Source: Elephas maximus indicus (taxonomy: Eukaryota; Chordata; Mammalia; Proboscidea; Elephantidae). Taken from it: a stretch of 64,000 bases of DNA. This document shows positions 44,437 through 55,455 of this stretch, in pieces. The notes beneath the pieces are model-generated. The model was not told where the DNA came from and did no database searches. It worked only from the letters and a program-made list of their open reading frames with translations. The stretch spans positions 163,126,793-163,190,792 of the forward strand of contig NC_064819.1 of assembly GCF_024166365.1 (NCBI RefSeq). The letters run 5' to 3'. The stretch's first letter is position 1; every line of letters starts with the position of its first letter. A program made the position numbers and the translations under genes.

Positions 44437-45830
44437 AAGAAAACTACAATACACTTCTGCAAGAAACTAAAACGGACCTACATAAGTGGAAAAACATACT
44501 TTGCTCATGGATAGGAAGACTTAACATTATAAAAATGTCTATTCTACCAAAAGAGATCTATAGATTTAATGCAATTTCGATCCAAATTCCAACGACATTC
44601 TTTAATGAGATGGAGAAAGAAATCAGCAACTTCATATGGAAGGGAAAGAGGCCCCAGATAAATAAAGCATTACTGAAAAAGAAGAACAAAGTGTGAGGCC
44701 TTACTCTACCTGATTTTAGAACCTATTATTCTGCCACAGTAGTCAAAACAGCCTGGGACTGGTACAACAACAGATACAAAGACCAATGGAACACAATTGA
44801 GAATCCTGACGTAGATCCATCCACATATGAGCAGTTGATATTTGAGAAAGGCCCCAAAACACTTTAATGAGGAAAAGACAGCCTTTTTAACAAATGGTGC
44901 TGGCATAACTGGATATCCATCTGCAAAAAAATGAAACAAGGCCCATACCTCACTCCATGCACAAAAACTAATTCAAAATGGATCAAAGACCTAAATATAA
45001 GATTTAAAACGATAAATATCATGGAAGAAAAAATAGGGACAACGTTAAGAGCCCTAATACGTGGCATAAACATTATACAAAACATTATTAAGAATGCAGA
45101 AGAAAAACTAGATGAGTGGGAGTGCCTAAAAATCAAACACCTATGCTCATCCAAAGACTTCACCAAAAGAGTAAAAAGACTACCTACAGACTAGGAAAAA
45201 GTTTTTAGCTATGACATTTCCGATCAGTGCCTGATCTCTAAAATCTACATGATACTGCAAAAACTCAACTACAAAAAGATAAATAACCCAATTAAAAAAT
45301 GGGCAAAAGATATGAACGGACACTTCACTAAAGAAGACATTCAGGTAGCTAACAGATATGTGAGGAACTGCTCACGATCATCAGCCATTAGAGAAATGCA
45401 AATCAAAACTACAATGAGATTTCATCTCACTCCAACAAGGCCTGCTTTAATGCAAAAAACACAAAATAATAAATGTTGGAGAGGCTGTGGAGACATTGGA
45501 ACACTTCTGCACTGCTGGTGGAAATGTCAAATGGCACAACCAGTTTGGAAATCTATTTGGCGCTTTCTTAAAAAGCTAGAAATAGATCTATCTTATGATC
45601 CAGCAATCCCACTCCTTAGAATATATCCTAGAAAAATAAGAGCCTTTACAGGAACAGATATATGCACACCCATGTTTATTGCAGCATTGTTTACAATAGC
45701 AAAAAGATGGAAGCAACCAAGGTGCCCATCAATGGAAGAATGGATAAATAAATTATGGTATAGTCACACAATGGAATACTGTGCATGGATAAAGAACAAT
45801 GATGAAGCTGTGAAACATTTCATAACATGA
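44437..45830 (+). pseudogene. L1-ORF2: Older L1 ORF2, C-terminal part
   Basis: Continues the ORF2 from the other side of the young L1: WSSN-like thumb region, then [20 protein letters not shown] and the zinc knuckle [18 protein letters not shown], all intact in a 193-codon frame at 45249-45830. Stops at about 44694, 44866 and 45193 break the upstream part. Confidence 0.9.
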
Positions 45831-46925
45831 AGGAACCTGGAAGGCATTATGCTGAATGAAATTAGTCAGCTGCAAAGGGACAAATAGTGTATAAGACTGC
45901 TATTATAAGAACTTTAGAAATAGTTTAAACTGAGAAGAAAACAGTCTTTTGTGGTTATGAGTGGGGAGGGAGGAAGGGTGGGAGAGGAGTATTCACTAAT
46001 TAGATATTAGATAAGAACTACTTTAGGTGAAGGGAAAGACAACACACAAGACAGGGGAGATCAGCACAACCGGACTAAACCAAAAGCGAAGAAGTTTCCT
46101 GAATAAACTGAATGCTTTCAAGGCCAGTGTAGCAGGGGCAGGGGTTTGGGGACCATGGTTTCAGGGGACATCTAAGTCAATTGGCATAATAATATCTATT
46201 AAGAAAACATTCTGCATCCCACTTTGAAGAGTGGCATCTGGGGTCTTAAACGCTAGCAAGCAGCCATCTAAGATGCATCAATGAGTCTGAACACACCTGG
46301 ATCAAAGGAAAATGAAGTTCACCAAGTACCCAAGGTAATTATGAGCCAAAGAGACAGAAAGGGCCACATGAACCAGAGACTACATCATCTTGAGACCAAA
46401 AGAACAAGATGGTGCCAAGCTACAACCGATGACTGCCCTGACAGGGAACACAACAGAGAACCCCTGAGGGAGCAGGAGAGGAGTGGGATGCAGACCCCAA
46501 ATTCTCATAAAAAGACCATACTTAATGGTCTGAGACCCCGGTGGTCATGGCCCCCAGACCTTCTGTTGGCCCAGGCCAGGAACCATTCCCGAAGCCAACT
46601 CTTCAGACATGGATTGGACTGGACAATGGGTTGGAAAGGGATGCTGGTGAGGAGTAAGCTTCTTGGATCAGGTGGACACTTGACACTATGTTGGCATCTA
46701 CTGCCCGGAGGGGAGATGAGAAGGTAGATGGGGTTAGAAGCTGGCAAAATGGACACAAAAAGAGAAAGTGGAGGGAAGGAGCTGGCTATCTCATTAAAAA
46801 AAAAAAAAATTTTGGGGGGGGGGAGTATTTGGGGGTATGTAGCAATGCATACATAAGTTTTTGTGTGAGAGACTGACGTGATTTGTCAACTTTCACTTAA
46901 AGCACAATAAAAATTATATTAAAAA
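44437..46925 (+). mobile_element. Older L1, 3' part (third layer, resumed)
   Basis: Resumes in ORF2 exactly at the young L1 TSD (AAGAAAACTACAATACACTT) and runs through the ORF2 end, a 3' UTR of about 1 kb (including a short G tract at 46814-46823) and an A-rich end at 46919-46925. The right TSD with the RTE follows. Confidence 0.93.
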
Positions 46926-47444
46926 AAATCAAACGATGCATTGCATTGGGCAAATCTGCCTCAAAGGACCTGTTTAAACTGCTGAAAAGCAAAGATGTCA
47001 CCTTGAAGACTAAGGTGTGCCGACCCAAACCACAGTATTTTCAATCACATCATATGCATGCGAAAGCTGGACAATGAATAAGGAAGACTGAAAAAGAATT
47101 GATGCCTTTGAAAAGTGGTGTTGGCGAAGAATATTGAATACACCATGGACTGCCAAAAGAAAGAACAAATCTGTATTAGAAGAAGTACGACCATCATGCT
47201 CCTTGGAAGCAAGGATGGTGAGATTGTGTCTTACATAATTTGGACATGTTGTCGGGAGGAACCAGCCCCTGGAGAACGACATCATGAGGAAGGCTCTCAA
47301 GAAGATGGATTGACACAGTGGCTGCAACAGTGGGCTCAAGCATAACAACAATTGTAAGGATGGGGCAGGACTGGGCAGTTTTTCATTCTGTGGTACATAG
47401 GGTCACTATGAGTCAGAACTGACTCAATGGCACCTAACAACAAC
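46926..47444 (+). mobile_element. RTE, 3' part (second layer, resumed)
   Basis: Resumes with the TSD AAATCAAACGA then TGCATTGCATTGGGCAAATC, the direct continuation of the RTE text broken at 31779. Encodes a decayed C-terminus and ends GGCACCTAACAACAAC. The TG tract then returns. Confidence 0.92.
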
Positions 47445-47468
47445 ATATATATGTGTGTGTGTGTGTGT
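47445..47468. repeat. AT/TG tract, right copy of the RTE target duplication
   Basis: ATATATATGTGTGTGTGTG, followed by the L1M text. See the left copy at 29105-29132. Confidence 0.8.
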
Positions 47469-47470
47469 AT

Positions 47471-48960
47471 GTGTATACATATACATTAAAGGCATGCCAA
47501 AAGTCAATAAAAGAAACAAAAATAATAATCTAAAAGATAAAGAAAATATCAGAACCACACTCACATATGACACTAATATTAAAATTCAGACAGTATTTAA
47601 AATAGCTATGATTAATATGTTAAGGACTCTAACAGAAAAGTTGTACAAATTTCAACAACAAATGGGTTATGTAGGCAGAAAGATGGACACTCTTAAGAAA
47701 AAATCAAAAGGAAACCCTAGAAATCAAAACCAGTAACAGAGAGGAATAGTGACTTTGATATAGTCGTCACTAGACTTGACACAGCTGAGGAAAGAATCAG
47801 TGAACTTGAAGGTAGCGCAATGCAAAATGCCCAAACTGAAATGTAAAGAGAAAAAGAATAAAGAAAAAAAAAATCAAGGACTATTGGAGCAATATCAAAA
47901 AGTATGACATAGGTGTAATTGGAATTCCAGAATGAGAAGAATGAGAAAGCAGAACAGAAGTAATGTTTGAAATAGAAATGAGTGAGCTTTCCCAAAACTA
48001 ATGCCAGGCACCAAACCACAGAAGATCAGGAGCGATCAGAGAACACCAAGCAGCACAAATACAAAAAAAAAAAAAAACTAGGCATCATTATCAAACTTCA
48101 GAAAAGCAAAGGCAAAGAGAAAATTTTGAAGAAAGACAGTGAAGGGGGAGTCTTCTTGATAGAAGAACAAAGATGAAAATTACAGTGGACTTCTCATCAG
48201 AAATCATGGAAGCAAGAAGAGAGAAGAGTGAAATATTTAAAGTGTTTTTTTTTTTTAAAAAACTTAGAATTCTATATCCAGGGAAATTTTCCTTCAAAAG
48301 TGAAAGGCAAAGACGTTCTCAGACTAACAAAAACTGAGGGAAATAATTTCAGGTAGACCTGTCGTGCAAGAAAAGGTGAAAGACATTCTTTGAGCAGAAG
48401 ACAAAAATATGGGTCAGAAACTTGGCTCTTCATAGAAAAAGGAGGAACATCAGAGAAAGAATACCTGAAGGTAAAATAAAAACTTTTTTTTTTTAAATTT
48501 TTAACTGATCTAAAATACATTTTTAAGGCAATGACAGTAACAATACATTTGGCAATGTATATGGATGAATAAGAAGGAAGAATTGAGAATCAAGCACTTA
48601 TAAAGTACCTCTACTATACCTGAAGCATTATACTGTCATTTGAAGATGAATTTAGATTATTTAAAAATGTATAGTTTAAACTCTAGAGCAACTTAAAAAA
48701 AAAAAAGAGAGAGAGGTATAAATGTCACCAGAGAGAAGATAAAACTAATCATATAGCATGAAATTAAAAACAGAGAAGGAAGTAAGGGGGGTGTGGGGTG
48801 GAAAATGAAATAAAGAACAAATACAACACATAGAAAAGAGTGACAAAGATGATAGATGTTAATCCAACTATGTCAAGAATCATTTTAAAAGTGAATGGGT
48901 TAAATACACCAAGAGTGGATGGAAAAATATGAACCAACGCCATGTTGTCCACAAAAAAAA
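47471..48960 (+). pseudogene. L1-ORF1: Ancient L1M ORF1 and start of ORF2 (outer layer, resumed)
   Basis: Decayed ORF1 wording is clear: AEERISELEG-like text near 47780, GIIIKLQKSKGKEKILKKDS near 48090, then ITVDFSSEIMEARRE and ILYPGKFSFKSERQ across 48180-48310. The start of ORF2 shows at about 48860-48915 (MSRIILKVNGLNTPRVDG-like). Ends near an A run at 48950-48969. Continues the L1M begun at 28031. Confidence 0.75.
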
Positions 48961-48969
48961 AAAAAAAAA

Positions 48970-49177
48970 GCCCTCATTAAATATAAAGATTCAGATGTTT
49001 CATCAACTTATGTATGGTATGTCTTTACTCCCTACTTTGGAGGATAAGACGTGCTACTACTGGTTTATCTCCATTTCTGCAGTTTCTTCAGTTCTACTTT
49101 GCTAATAGTGTTCTATCTATACGTTTATACTCTTAACGTAAGCATTCTATCCAGTAACTATAATTAACGCTTCTTTG
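48970..49177. other. Anonymous sequence
   Basis: Short stretch between the L1M and the RTE dimer; nothing recognised. Confidence 0.4.
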
Positions 49178-49189
49178 TTTTGTCAATTG
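49178..49189. repeat. Left TSD of the RTE head-to-head dimer
   Basis: TTTTGTCAATTG; the right copy TTTTCTCAATTG at 54406-54417 differs at one base. Both directly abut the 3' tails of the two RTE copies. Confidence 0.75.
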
Positions 49190-51196
49190 TTGTTTTTGTT
49201 AGGTGCCATCAAGTCCGTTCCGACTCATAGTAACTCTAGGCACAACAGAATGAAACACTGCCCTGTCCTGTGCTATCCTCACAATCGTTATGCTTGATTG
49301 AGCTCATTGTTGCAGCCACTGTGTCAATCCACCTTGTTTAGGGTCTTCCTCTTTTCCACTGCCCTGTACTCTGCCAAGCATGATGTCCTTCTCCAGGGAC
49401 TGATCCCTCCTGACAGCATGTCCAAAGTATGTAAGACGCAGTCTCGCCATCCTTGCCTCTATGGAGCATCCTGGCCGCACTTCTTCCAAGACAGATTTGT
49501 TCGTTCTTTTTGGCAGTCCATGGTATATTCAATATTCTTCGCCAGCACCACAATTCAAAGGTATCAACCCTTCTTCAGTCTTCCTTATTCACCGTCCAGC
49601 TTTCACATGCATATGATTTGATTGAAAATACCATGGCTTGGGTCAGGCCCACCTTAGTCTTCAGGGTGACATCTTTGCTTTTCAACACTTTGAAAGAGGG
49701 CCCTTGCAGCAGATTTGCCCAATGCAATGCGTCTTTTGATTTCTTGACTGCTGCTTCCATGGCTGTTAATTATGGATCCAAGTAAAATGAAATCCTTGAC
49801 AACTTCAATCTTTTCTCTGTTTATCATGGTGTTGCTCACTGGTCCAGTTGTGAGGATTTTTGTTTTCTTTTTGTTGAGGTATAATCTATACTGAAGGCTG
49901 TGGTCTTTGATCTTCATTAGTAAGTGCTTCAAGTCCTCTTCACTTTCAGCAAGCAAGGTTGTGTCATCTGCATAACGCAGGTTGTTAATGAGTCTGCCTC
50001 CAATACTGATGCCCTGTTCTTCCTTATACAGTCCAGTTTCTCGGATTATTTGCTCAGCATACAGATTGAACAGGTATGGTGAAAGAATACAACCCTGACG
50101 CACACCTTTCCTGACTTTAAACCAATCAGTATCCCCTTGTTCTGTCCAGACAACTGCCTCTTGATCTATGTAAAGATTCCTCATGAGCACAATTAAGTGT
50201 TCTGGAATTCCTGTTCTTCGCAATGTTATCCAGAGTTTGTTATGATCCACACAGTCGAATGCCTTTGCATAGTCAATAAAACACAGGTAAACCTTCTTCT
50301 GGTATTCTCTGCTTTCAACCAGGATCCATCTGACATCAGCAACGATATCCCCGGTTCCACGTCCTCTTCTGAAACAAGCCTGCATTTCTGGCAGTTCCCT
50401 GTCGATATACAGCTGCAGCACTTTTTGAATGATCTTCAGCAAAATTTTGCTTGTGTGTGATATTAATGATATTGTTCTATAATTTCCACATTCGGTTGGA
50501 TCACCTTTCTTGGGAATAGGCAAAAATATGGATCTCTTCCAGTCAGTTGGCCAGGAAGCTGTCTTCCATATTTCATGGCATAGACGAGTGAGCACCTCCA
50601 GCGCTGCATCTGTTTGTTGAAACATCTCAATTGATATTCCATCAATTCCTGGAGCCTTGTTTTTCGCCAATGCCTTCAGAGCAGCTTGGACTTCTTCCTT
50701 CAGTACCATTGGTTCCTGATCATATGCCACCTCTTGAAATGGTTGAATATCAACTAATTCTTTTTGGTATAATGACTCTGTGTATTCCTTCCATCTTCTT
50801 TTGATGCTTCCTGCGTCATTTAATATTTTCCCCATGGAATCCTTCCCTATTGCAACTCGAGGCTTGAGTTTTTTCTTCAGTTCTTTCAGCTTGAGAAATG
50901 CCGAGCGTGTTCTTCCCTTTTGGTTTTCCATCTCCAGCTCTTTGCACATGTCATTATAATACTTTGTCTTCTCGAGAGGCCCTTTCAAATCTTTTGTTCA
51001 GTTCTTTTACTTCATCAATTCTTCCTTTTGCTTTAGCTGCTCAACACTCAAGAGCAAGTTTCAGAGTCTCCTCTGACATCCATCTTGGTCTTTTCTTTCT
51101 TTTCAGTGACCTCTTGCTTTCTTTATGGATGATGTCCTTGATGTCATTCCACAACTCGTCTGGTCTTCAGTCACTAGTGTTCAATGCCTCAAATCT
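49190..51196 (-). mobile_element. RTE/BovB-like LINE, minus-strand half of the dimer, 5'-truncated
   Basis: Minus-strand copy covering the 3' 2 kb of an RTE, ending (at its 3' side) in GGCACCTAACAAAAAC. Its 5' break at about 51196 abuts the first base of a full-length plus copy. Matches the plus copy's 52400-54403 closely as an inverted repeat. Confidence 0.93.
49654..50988 (-). CDS. RTE reverse transcriptase fragment, long open frame
   Basis: 444 codons uninterrupted. Reverse-transcriptase signatures in order: SIFLPIPKKGDPTECGNYRT, VYLCFIDYAKAFDCVDH, KGVRQGCILSPYLFNLYAEQ and the catalytic NNLRYADDTTLLAESEEDLK with Asp-Asp. The endonuclease end is missing because the copy is 5'-truncated, and a shift upstream at the GACAAAG site (about 50972) separates it from the preceding coding text. 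The protein would copy RTE RNA at a nicked target in the nucleus. It has no promoter of its own. Confidence 0.85.
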   Translation of the reverse strand: MKGPLEKTKYYNDMCKELEMENQKGRTRSAFLKLKELKKKLKPRVAIGKDSMGKILNDAGSIKRRWKEYTESLYQKELVDIQPFQEVAYDQEPMVLKEEVQAALKALAKNKAPGIDGISIEMFQQTDAALEVLTRLCHEIWKTASWPTDWKRSIFLPIPKKGDPTECGNYRTISLISHTSKILLKIIQKVLQLYIDRELPEMQACFRRGRGTGDIVADVRWILVESREYQKKVYLCFIDYAKAFDCVDHNKLWITLRRTGIPEHLIVLMRNLYIDQEAVVWTEQGDTDWFKVRKGVRQGCILSPYLFNLYAEQIIRETGLYKEEQGISIGGRLINNLRYADDTTLLAESEEDLKHLLMKIKDHSLQYRLYLNKKKTKILTTGPVSNTMINREKIEVVKDFILLGSIINSHGSSSQEIKRRIALGKSAARALFQSVEKQRCHPED

Positions 51197-54100
51197 GTGT
51201 CTGTCAGTTTGTCATACTGTGGGGGCTTGTGTGTTACTGTGATGCTGGAAACTATGCCACTGGTATTCAGATACCAGCAGGGTCACCCATGGAGGTCAGG
51301 TTTCAGCTGAGCTTCCAGACTAAGACAGATTAGGAAGAAGAACCTAGCAGTCTACTTCTGAAAAGCATTAGCCAGTGAAAATCGTATGAATAGCAGTGGA
51401 ACATTGTCTGATATAGTGCTGCAAGATGAGCCCACCAGGTCGGAAGGCACTTAAAAGACGACTGGGGAAGAGCTGCCTCCTCAAAGTAGAGTCGACCTTA
51501 ATGATGTGGATGGAGTAAAGCTTTCGGGACCTTCATTCACTGATGTGGCATGACTCAAAATGAGAAGAAACAGCTGCAAACATCCATTAATAATCAGAAC
51601 CTGGAATGTACGAAGTATGAATCTAGGAAAATTGGAAATCATCAAAAATGAAATGGAACGCATAAGCATCAATATCCTAGGCATTAGTGAGCTGAAATGG
51701 ACTACTACTGGCCATTTTGAATTGGACAATCATATAGTCTACTATGCTGGCAATGACAACTCGAAGAGGAATGGTGTTGCATTCATCGTCAAAAAGAACG
51801 TTTCAAGATCTATTCTGAAGTACAACGCTCTCAGTGATAGGATAATATCCATACGCCTACAAGGAAGACCAGTTAATACGACTATTATTCAAATTTACGC
51901 ACCAACCACTAGGGCCAAAGATGAAGAAACAGGAGTTTTTATCAGCTGCTGCAGTCTGAAATTGATCGAACATGCAATCAAGATGCATTGATAATTACTG
52001 GTGATTGGAATGTGAAACTTGGAAACAAAGAAGAAGGATCAGTAGTTGGAAAATATGGCCTTGGTGATAGAAACAATGCTGGAGATCGAATGATAGAATT
52101 TTGCAAGACAAACGACTTCTTCATTGCAAATACCTTCTTTCACCAACATAAACGGCGACTACACACATGGACTCGCCAGATGGAACACTGAAATCAAATA
52201 GACTACATCTGTGGAAAGAGGTGATGGAAAAGCTCAAAATCATCAGTCAGAACAAGCCCAGGGGCCGACTGTGGAACAGACCATCAATTGCTCATATGCA
52301 AGTTCAAGCCGAAACTGAAGAAAATCAGAGCAAGTCCACGAGAGCCAAAATATGACCTTGAGTATATCCCACCTGAATTTAGAGATCATCTCAAGAATAG
52401 ATTTGATGCATCGAACACTAGTGAGCAAAGACCAGACGAGCTGTGGAAGGACATCATCCATGAAGAAAGCAAGAGGTCACTGAAAAGACAGGAAAGAAAG
52501 AAAAGACCAAGATGGATGTCAGAGGAGATTCTGAAACTTGCTCTTGAGTGTTGAGCAGCTAAAGCAAAAGGAAGAATTGATGAAGTAAAAGAACTGAACA
52601 AAAGATTTGAAAGGGCCTCTCGAGAAGACAAAGTATTATAATGACATGTGCAAAGAGCTGGAGATGGAAAACCAAAAGGGAAGAACACGCTCGGCATTTC
52701 TCAAGCTGAAAGAACTGAAGAAAAAACTCAAGCCTCGAGTTGCAATAGGGAAGGATTCCATGGGGAAAATATTAAACGACGCAGGAAGCATCAAAAAAAG
52801 ATGGAAGGAATACACAGAGTCATTATACCAAAAAGAATTAGTTGATATTCAACCATTTCAAGAGGTGGCATATGATCAGGAACCGATGGTACTGAAGGAA
52901 GAAGTCCAAGCTGCTCTGAAGGCATTGGTGAAAAACAAGGGTCCAGGAATTGATGGAATATCAATTGAGATGTTTCAACAAACAGATGCAGCGCTGAAGG
53001 TGCGCACTCTTCTATGCCAAGAAATATGGGAGACAGCTTCCTGGCCAACTGGCTGGGAGAGATCCATATTTATGTCTCTTCCCAAGAAAGGTGATCCAAC
53101 CGAATGTGGAAATTATAGAACAATACCATTAATATCACACACAAGCAAAATTTTGCTGAAGATCATTCAAAAAGTGCTGCAGCAGTATATTGACAGGGAA
53201 CTGCCAGAAATTCAGGCCAGTTTCAGAAGAAGACGTGGAACCAGGGATACCATTGCTGATGTCAGATGGATCCTGGCTGAAAGCGGAGAATACCAGAAGG
53301 ATGTTTACCTGTGTTTTATTGACTATGCAAAGGCATTCGACTGTGTGGATCATAACAAACTCTGGATAACACTGCAAAGAATGGGAATTCCAGAACACTT
53401 AATTGTGCTCATGAGGAACCTTTACATAGATCAAAAGGCAGTTGTTTGGACAGAACAAGGGGATACTGATTGGTTTAAAGTCAGGAAAGGTGTGCATCAG
53501 GGTTGTATTCTTTAATCCATTTAATCCGTATGCTGAACAAATAATATGAGAAGTTGGACTATATGAAGAAGAACAGGGCATCAAGATTGGAGGCAGACTC
53601 ATTAACAACCTGCGTTATGCAGATGACACAACCTTGCTTGCTGAAAGTGAAGAGGACTTGAAGCACTTACTAATGAAGATCAAAGGCCATAATCTTCAGT
53701 ATGGATTATACCTCAACACAAAGAAAACAAAAATCCTCACAACTGGACCAATGAGCAACACCATGATAAACAGAGAAAAGATTGAAGTTGTCAAGGATTT
53801 TATTTTACTTGGATCCATAATGAACAGCCATGGAAGAAGCAGTCAAGAAATCAAAAGATGCATTGCATTGGGCAAATCTTCTGCAAGGGCCCTCTTCAAT
53901 GTGTCGAAGAGCAAAGACATCACCCTGAAGACTAAGGTGCGCCTGACCCAAGCCATGGTATTTTCAATCGGATCATATGCATGTGAAAGCTGGACGGTGA
54001 ATAAGGAAGATCGCAGGAGAGTTGACGCCTTTGAATTGTGGTGTTGGCGAAGAATATTGAATATACCGTGGACTGCCAAAAAGAACGAACAAATCCGTCT

Positions 54101-54405
54101 TGGAAGAAGTGCGGCCAGGATGCTCCTTAGAGGCAAGGATGGCGAGACTGCGTCTTACGTACTTTGGACATGCTGTCAGGAGGGATCAGTCCCTGGAGAA
54201 GGACATCATGCTTGGCAGAGTACAGGGTCAATGGAAAAGAGGAAGACCCTCAACAAGGTGGGTTGACACAGTGGCTGCAACAATGAACTCAAGCATAACA
54301 ACGATTGTAAGGATGGCGCAGGACCAGGCAGTGTTTTATTCTGTTGTGCATAGGGTCGCTATGAGTCGGAACGAATTCGACGGCACCTAACAACAGCAAC
54401 AACAT
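51197..54405 (+). mobile_element. RTE/BovB-like LINE, plus-strand full-length half of the dimer
   Basis: 3.2 kb from GTGTCTGTCAGTTTGTCATA to GGCACCTAACAACAGCAACA. The start matches that of the RTE at 29133, so the copy is full-length or nearly so. It stands head to head with the minus copy with no intervening DNA. Confidence 0.94.
51560..54390 (+). pseudogene. RTE endonuclease-reverse transcriptase, several frameshifts
   Basis: Endonuclease: IRTWNVRSMNLGKLEIIKNE, ILGISELKW with the catalytic Glu, IIQIYAPTTRAKDEE, then ITGDWNVKLGN with Asp-x-Asn. RT: PKKGDPTECGNYRTIPLISH, VYLCFIDYAKAFDCVDHNKL, a break near 53510-53560 that removes the SPYLFN region, then NLRYADDTTLLAESEEDL and ILTTGPMSNTMINREKIEVV. 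C-terminus SWTVNKEDRRRVDAFELWCW. Breaks near 51925, 52190, 52360, 52553 and 52640 make it non-functional. The stop at 52553 and the extra C near 52628 are shared with the minus copy. Confidence 0.9.
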
Positions 54406-54417
54406 TTTTCTCAATTG
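54406..54417. repeat. Right TSD of the RTE head-to-head dimer
   Basis: TTTTCTCAATTG, 11 of 12 bases identical to 49178-49189. Confidence 0.75.
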
Positions 54418-54499
54418 GATCCAGTATTTCCTGAATGCTGAAACTTCCTCTTTTTTGTTTTCTTACACATTTTATTAGAGCCTATCCTCAATTAAAAGA

Positions 54500-54710
54500 G
54501 CCCTGATGGTACCGTGGTTAAAGTGCTTGGCTGCTAACCAGAAGGTTGGTGGTGATTCAAACCCACCAGCTGCTCCACTGGAGAAAGTTGTGGCAGTCTG
54601 CTTCCATAAAAATTACAGCCTTGGAAATCCTATGGGGCAGTTCTACTCAGCCCTATAGGGTCACTATGAGTCTGAATCAACTCGACGGCAAAAGATTTGG
54701 TTTTTGAGTC
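54500..54710 (+). repeat. AfroSINE, long subfamily, plus strand
   Basis: AGCCCTGATGGTACCGTGGT head, the long-subfamily block GGAGAAAGTTGTGGCAGTCT, body GGGGCAGTTCTACTCAGCCC and tail GAATCAACTCGACGGCAAAA. Confidence 0.87.
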
Positions 54711-55425
54711 TCTGTTAACTTCTTAAAAAATGATGTGCTGGAAGGAAATGGCCTGGTTTTTTTAAATGGCTTTATTCTACCCTGACAGTAAGTAGGTAAT
54801 TTGACTGATGATTACATTTTCAGTTGTCATTTATTTTTCATCAAATTTTGACTGTCAGTTTCTAGTGTTGTGATAAATTGTTTTCCCATTTGACTTTCTT
54901 CCACAAGTGATCTATTTTCCCCTTTTCCAGAGTTTTTAAATTTTTCTCTTTATCTTTGATACCACAGTACTGTATCTAGACACAACCCCCATTGAACCAG
55001 GACTATTTGAATCATAAGACTAGTGCTATGAACTTTGGAAAGAAATTTCTTATTTATAATGATTCCTCTTCCCCAGCTTCCCAGCCTCCTTCAGGAAGAG
55101 TCATGAGGAATCTCAGAACTTTGTATACTCCTAGTGAAATCCACCACCTTCGCAACCACGAACGTGCTAAAATACTCACAGCTACCCCACATCTTTCTGC
55201 CTTGATATCATTAGAACTAATCTTACTATGCTATTTATCCTTGTTGGCCAACAGAAGAAGCTGAGGATTCCTAGGTCGCCCCTTATATTCATCATGGAAA
55301 AAAGTGATAGACACATGCCACTAGAGCCACTGATTATACAGTGAAATCTGTGAGAGCCAGAACTTGATAAGAATGCCTTGTTTTTCTGGGTCTCAAAAGT
55401 TTTCTCTAAGAAACAAGAAATCTTG
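54711..55425. other. Anonymous sequence
   Basis: No gene recognised. A 90-codon frame (54992-55264) and an antisense 102-codon frame overlap here without a known domain. Confidence 0.4.
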
Positions 55426-55455
55426 CAAGGGATCTCCAGGTTGAGAAGTAGCACT
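55426..55455. repeat. Left TSD (30 bp) of the minus-strand RTE
   Basis: Starts CAAGGGATCTCCAGG and ends AGCACT. The right copy (57050-57079) has the same length and differs at about six bases. Confidence 0.8.

Noticed and set aside
49178-54417. Classic twin-priming inversion of a single RTE
   Set aside because: Twin priming inverts the 5' part of one copy and leaves one 3' end; here both halves contain the 3' region and tail, so the sequence is duplicated rather than partitioned.
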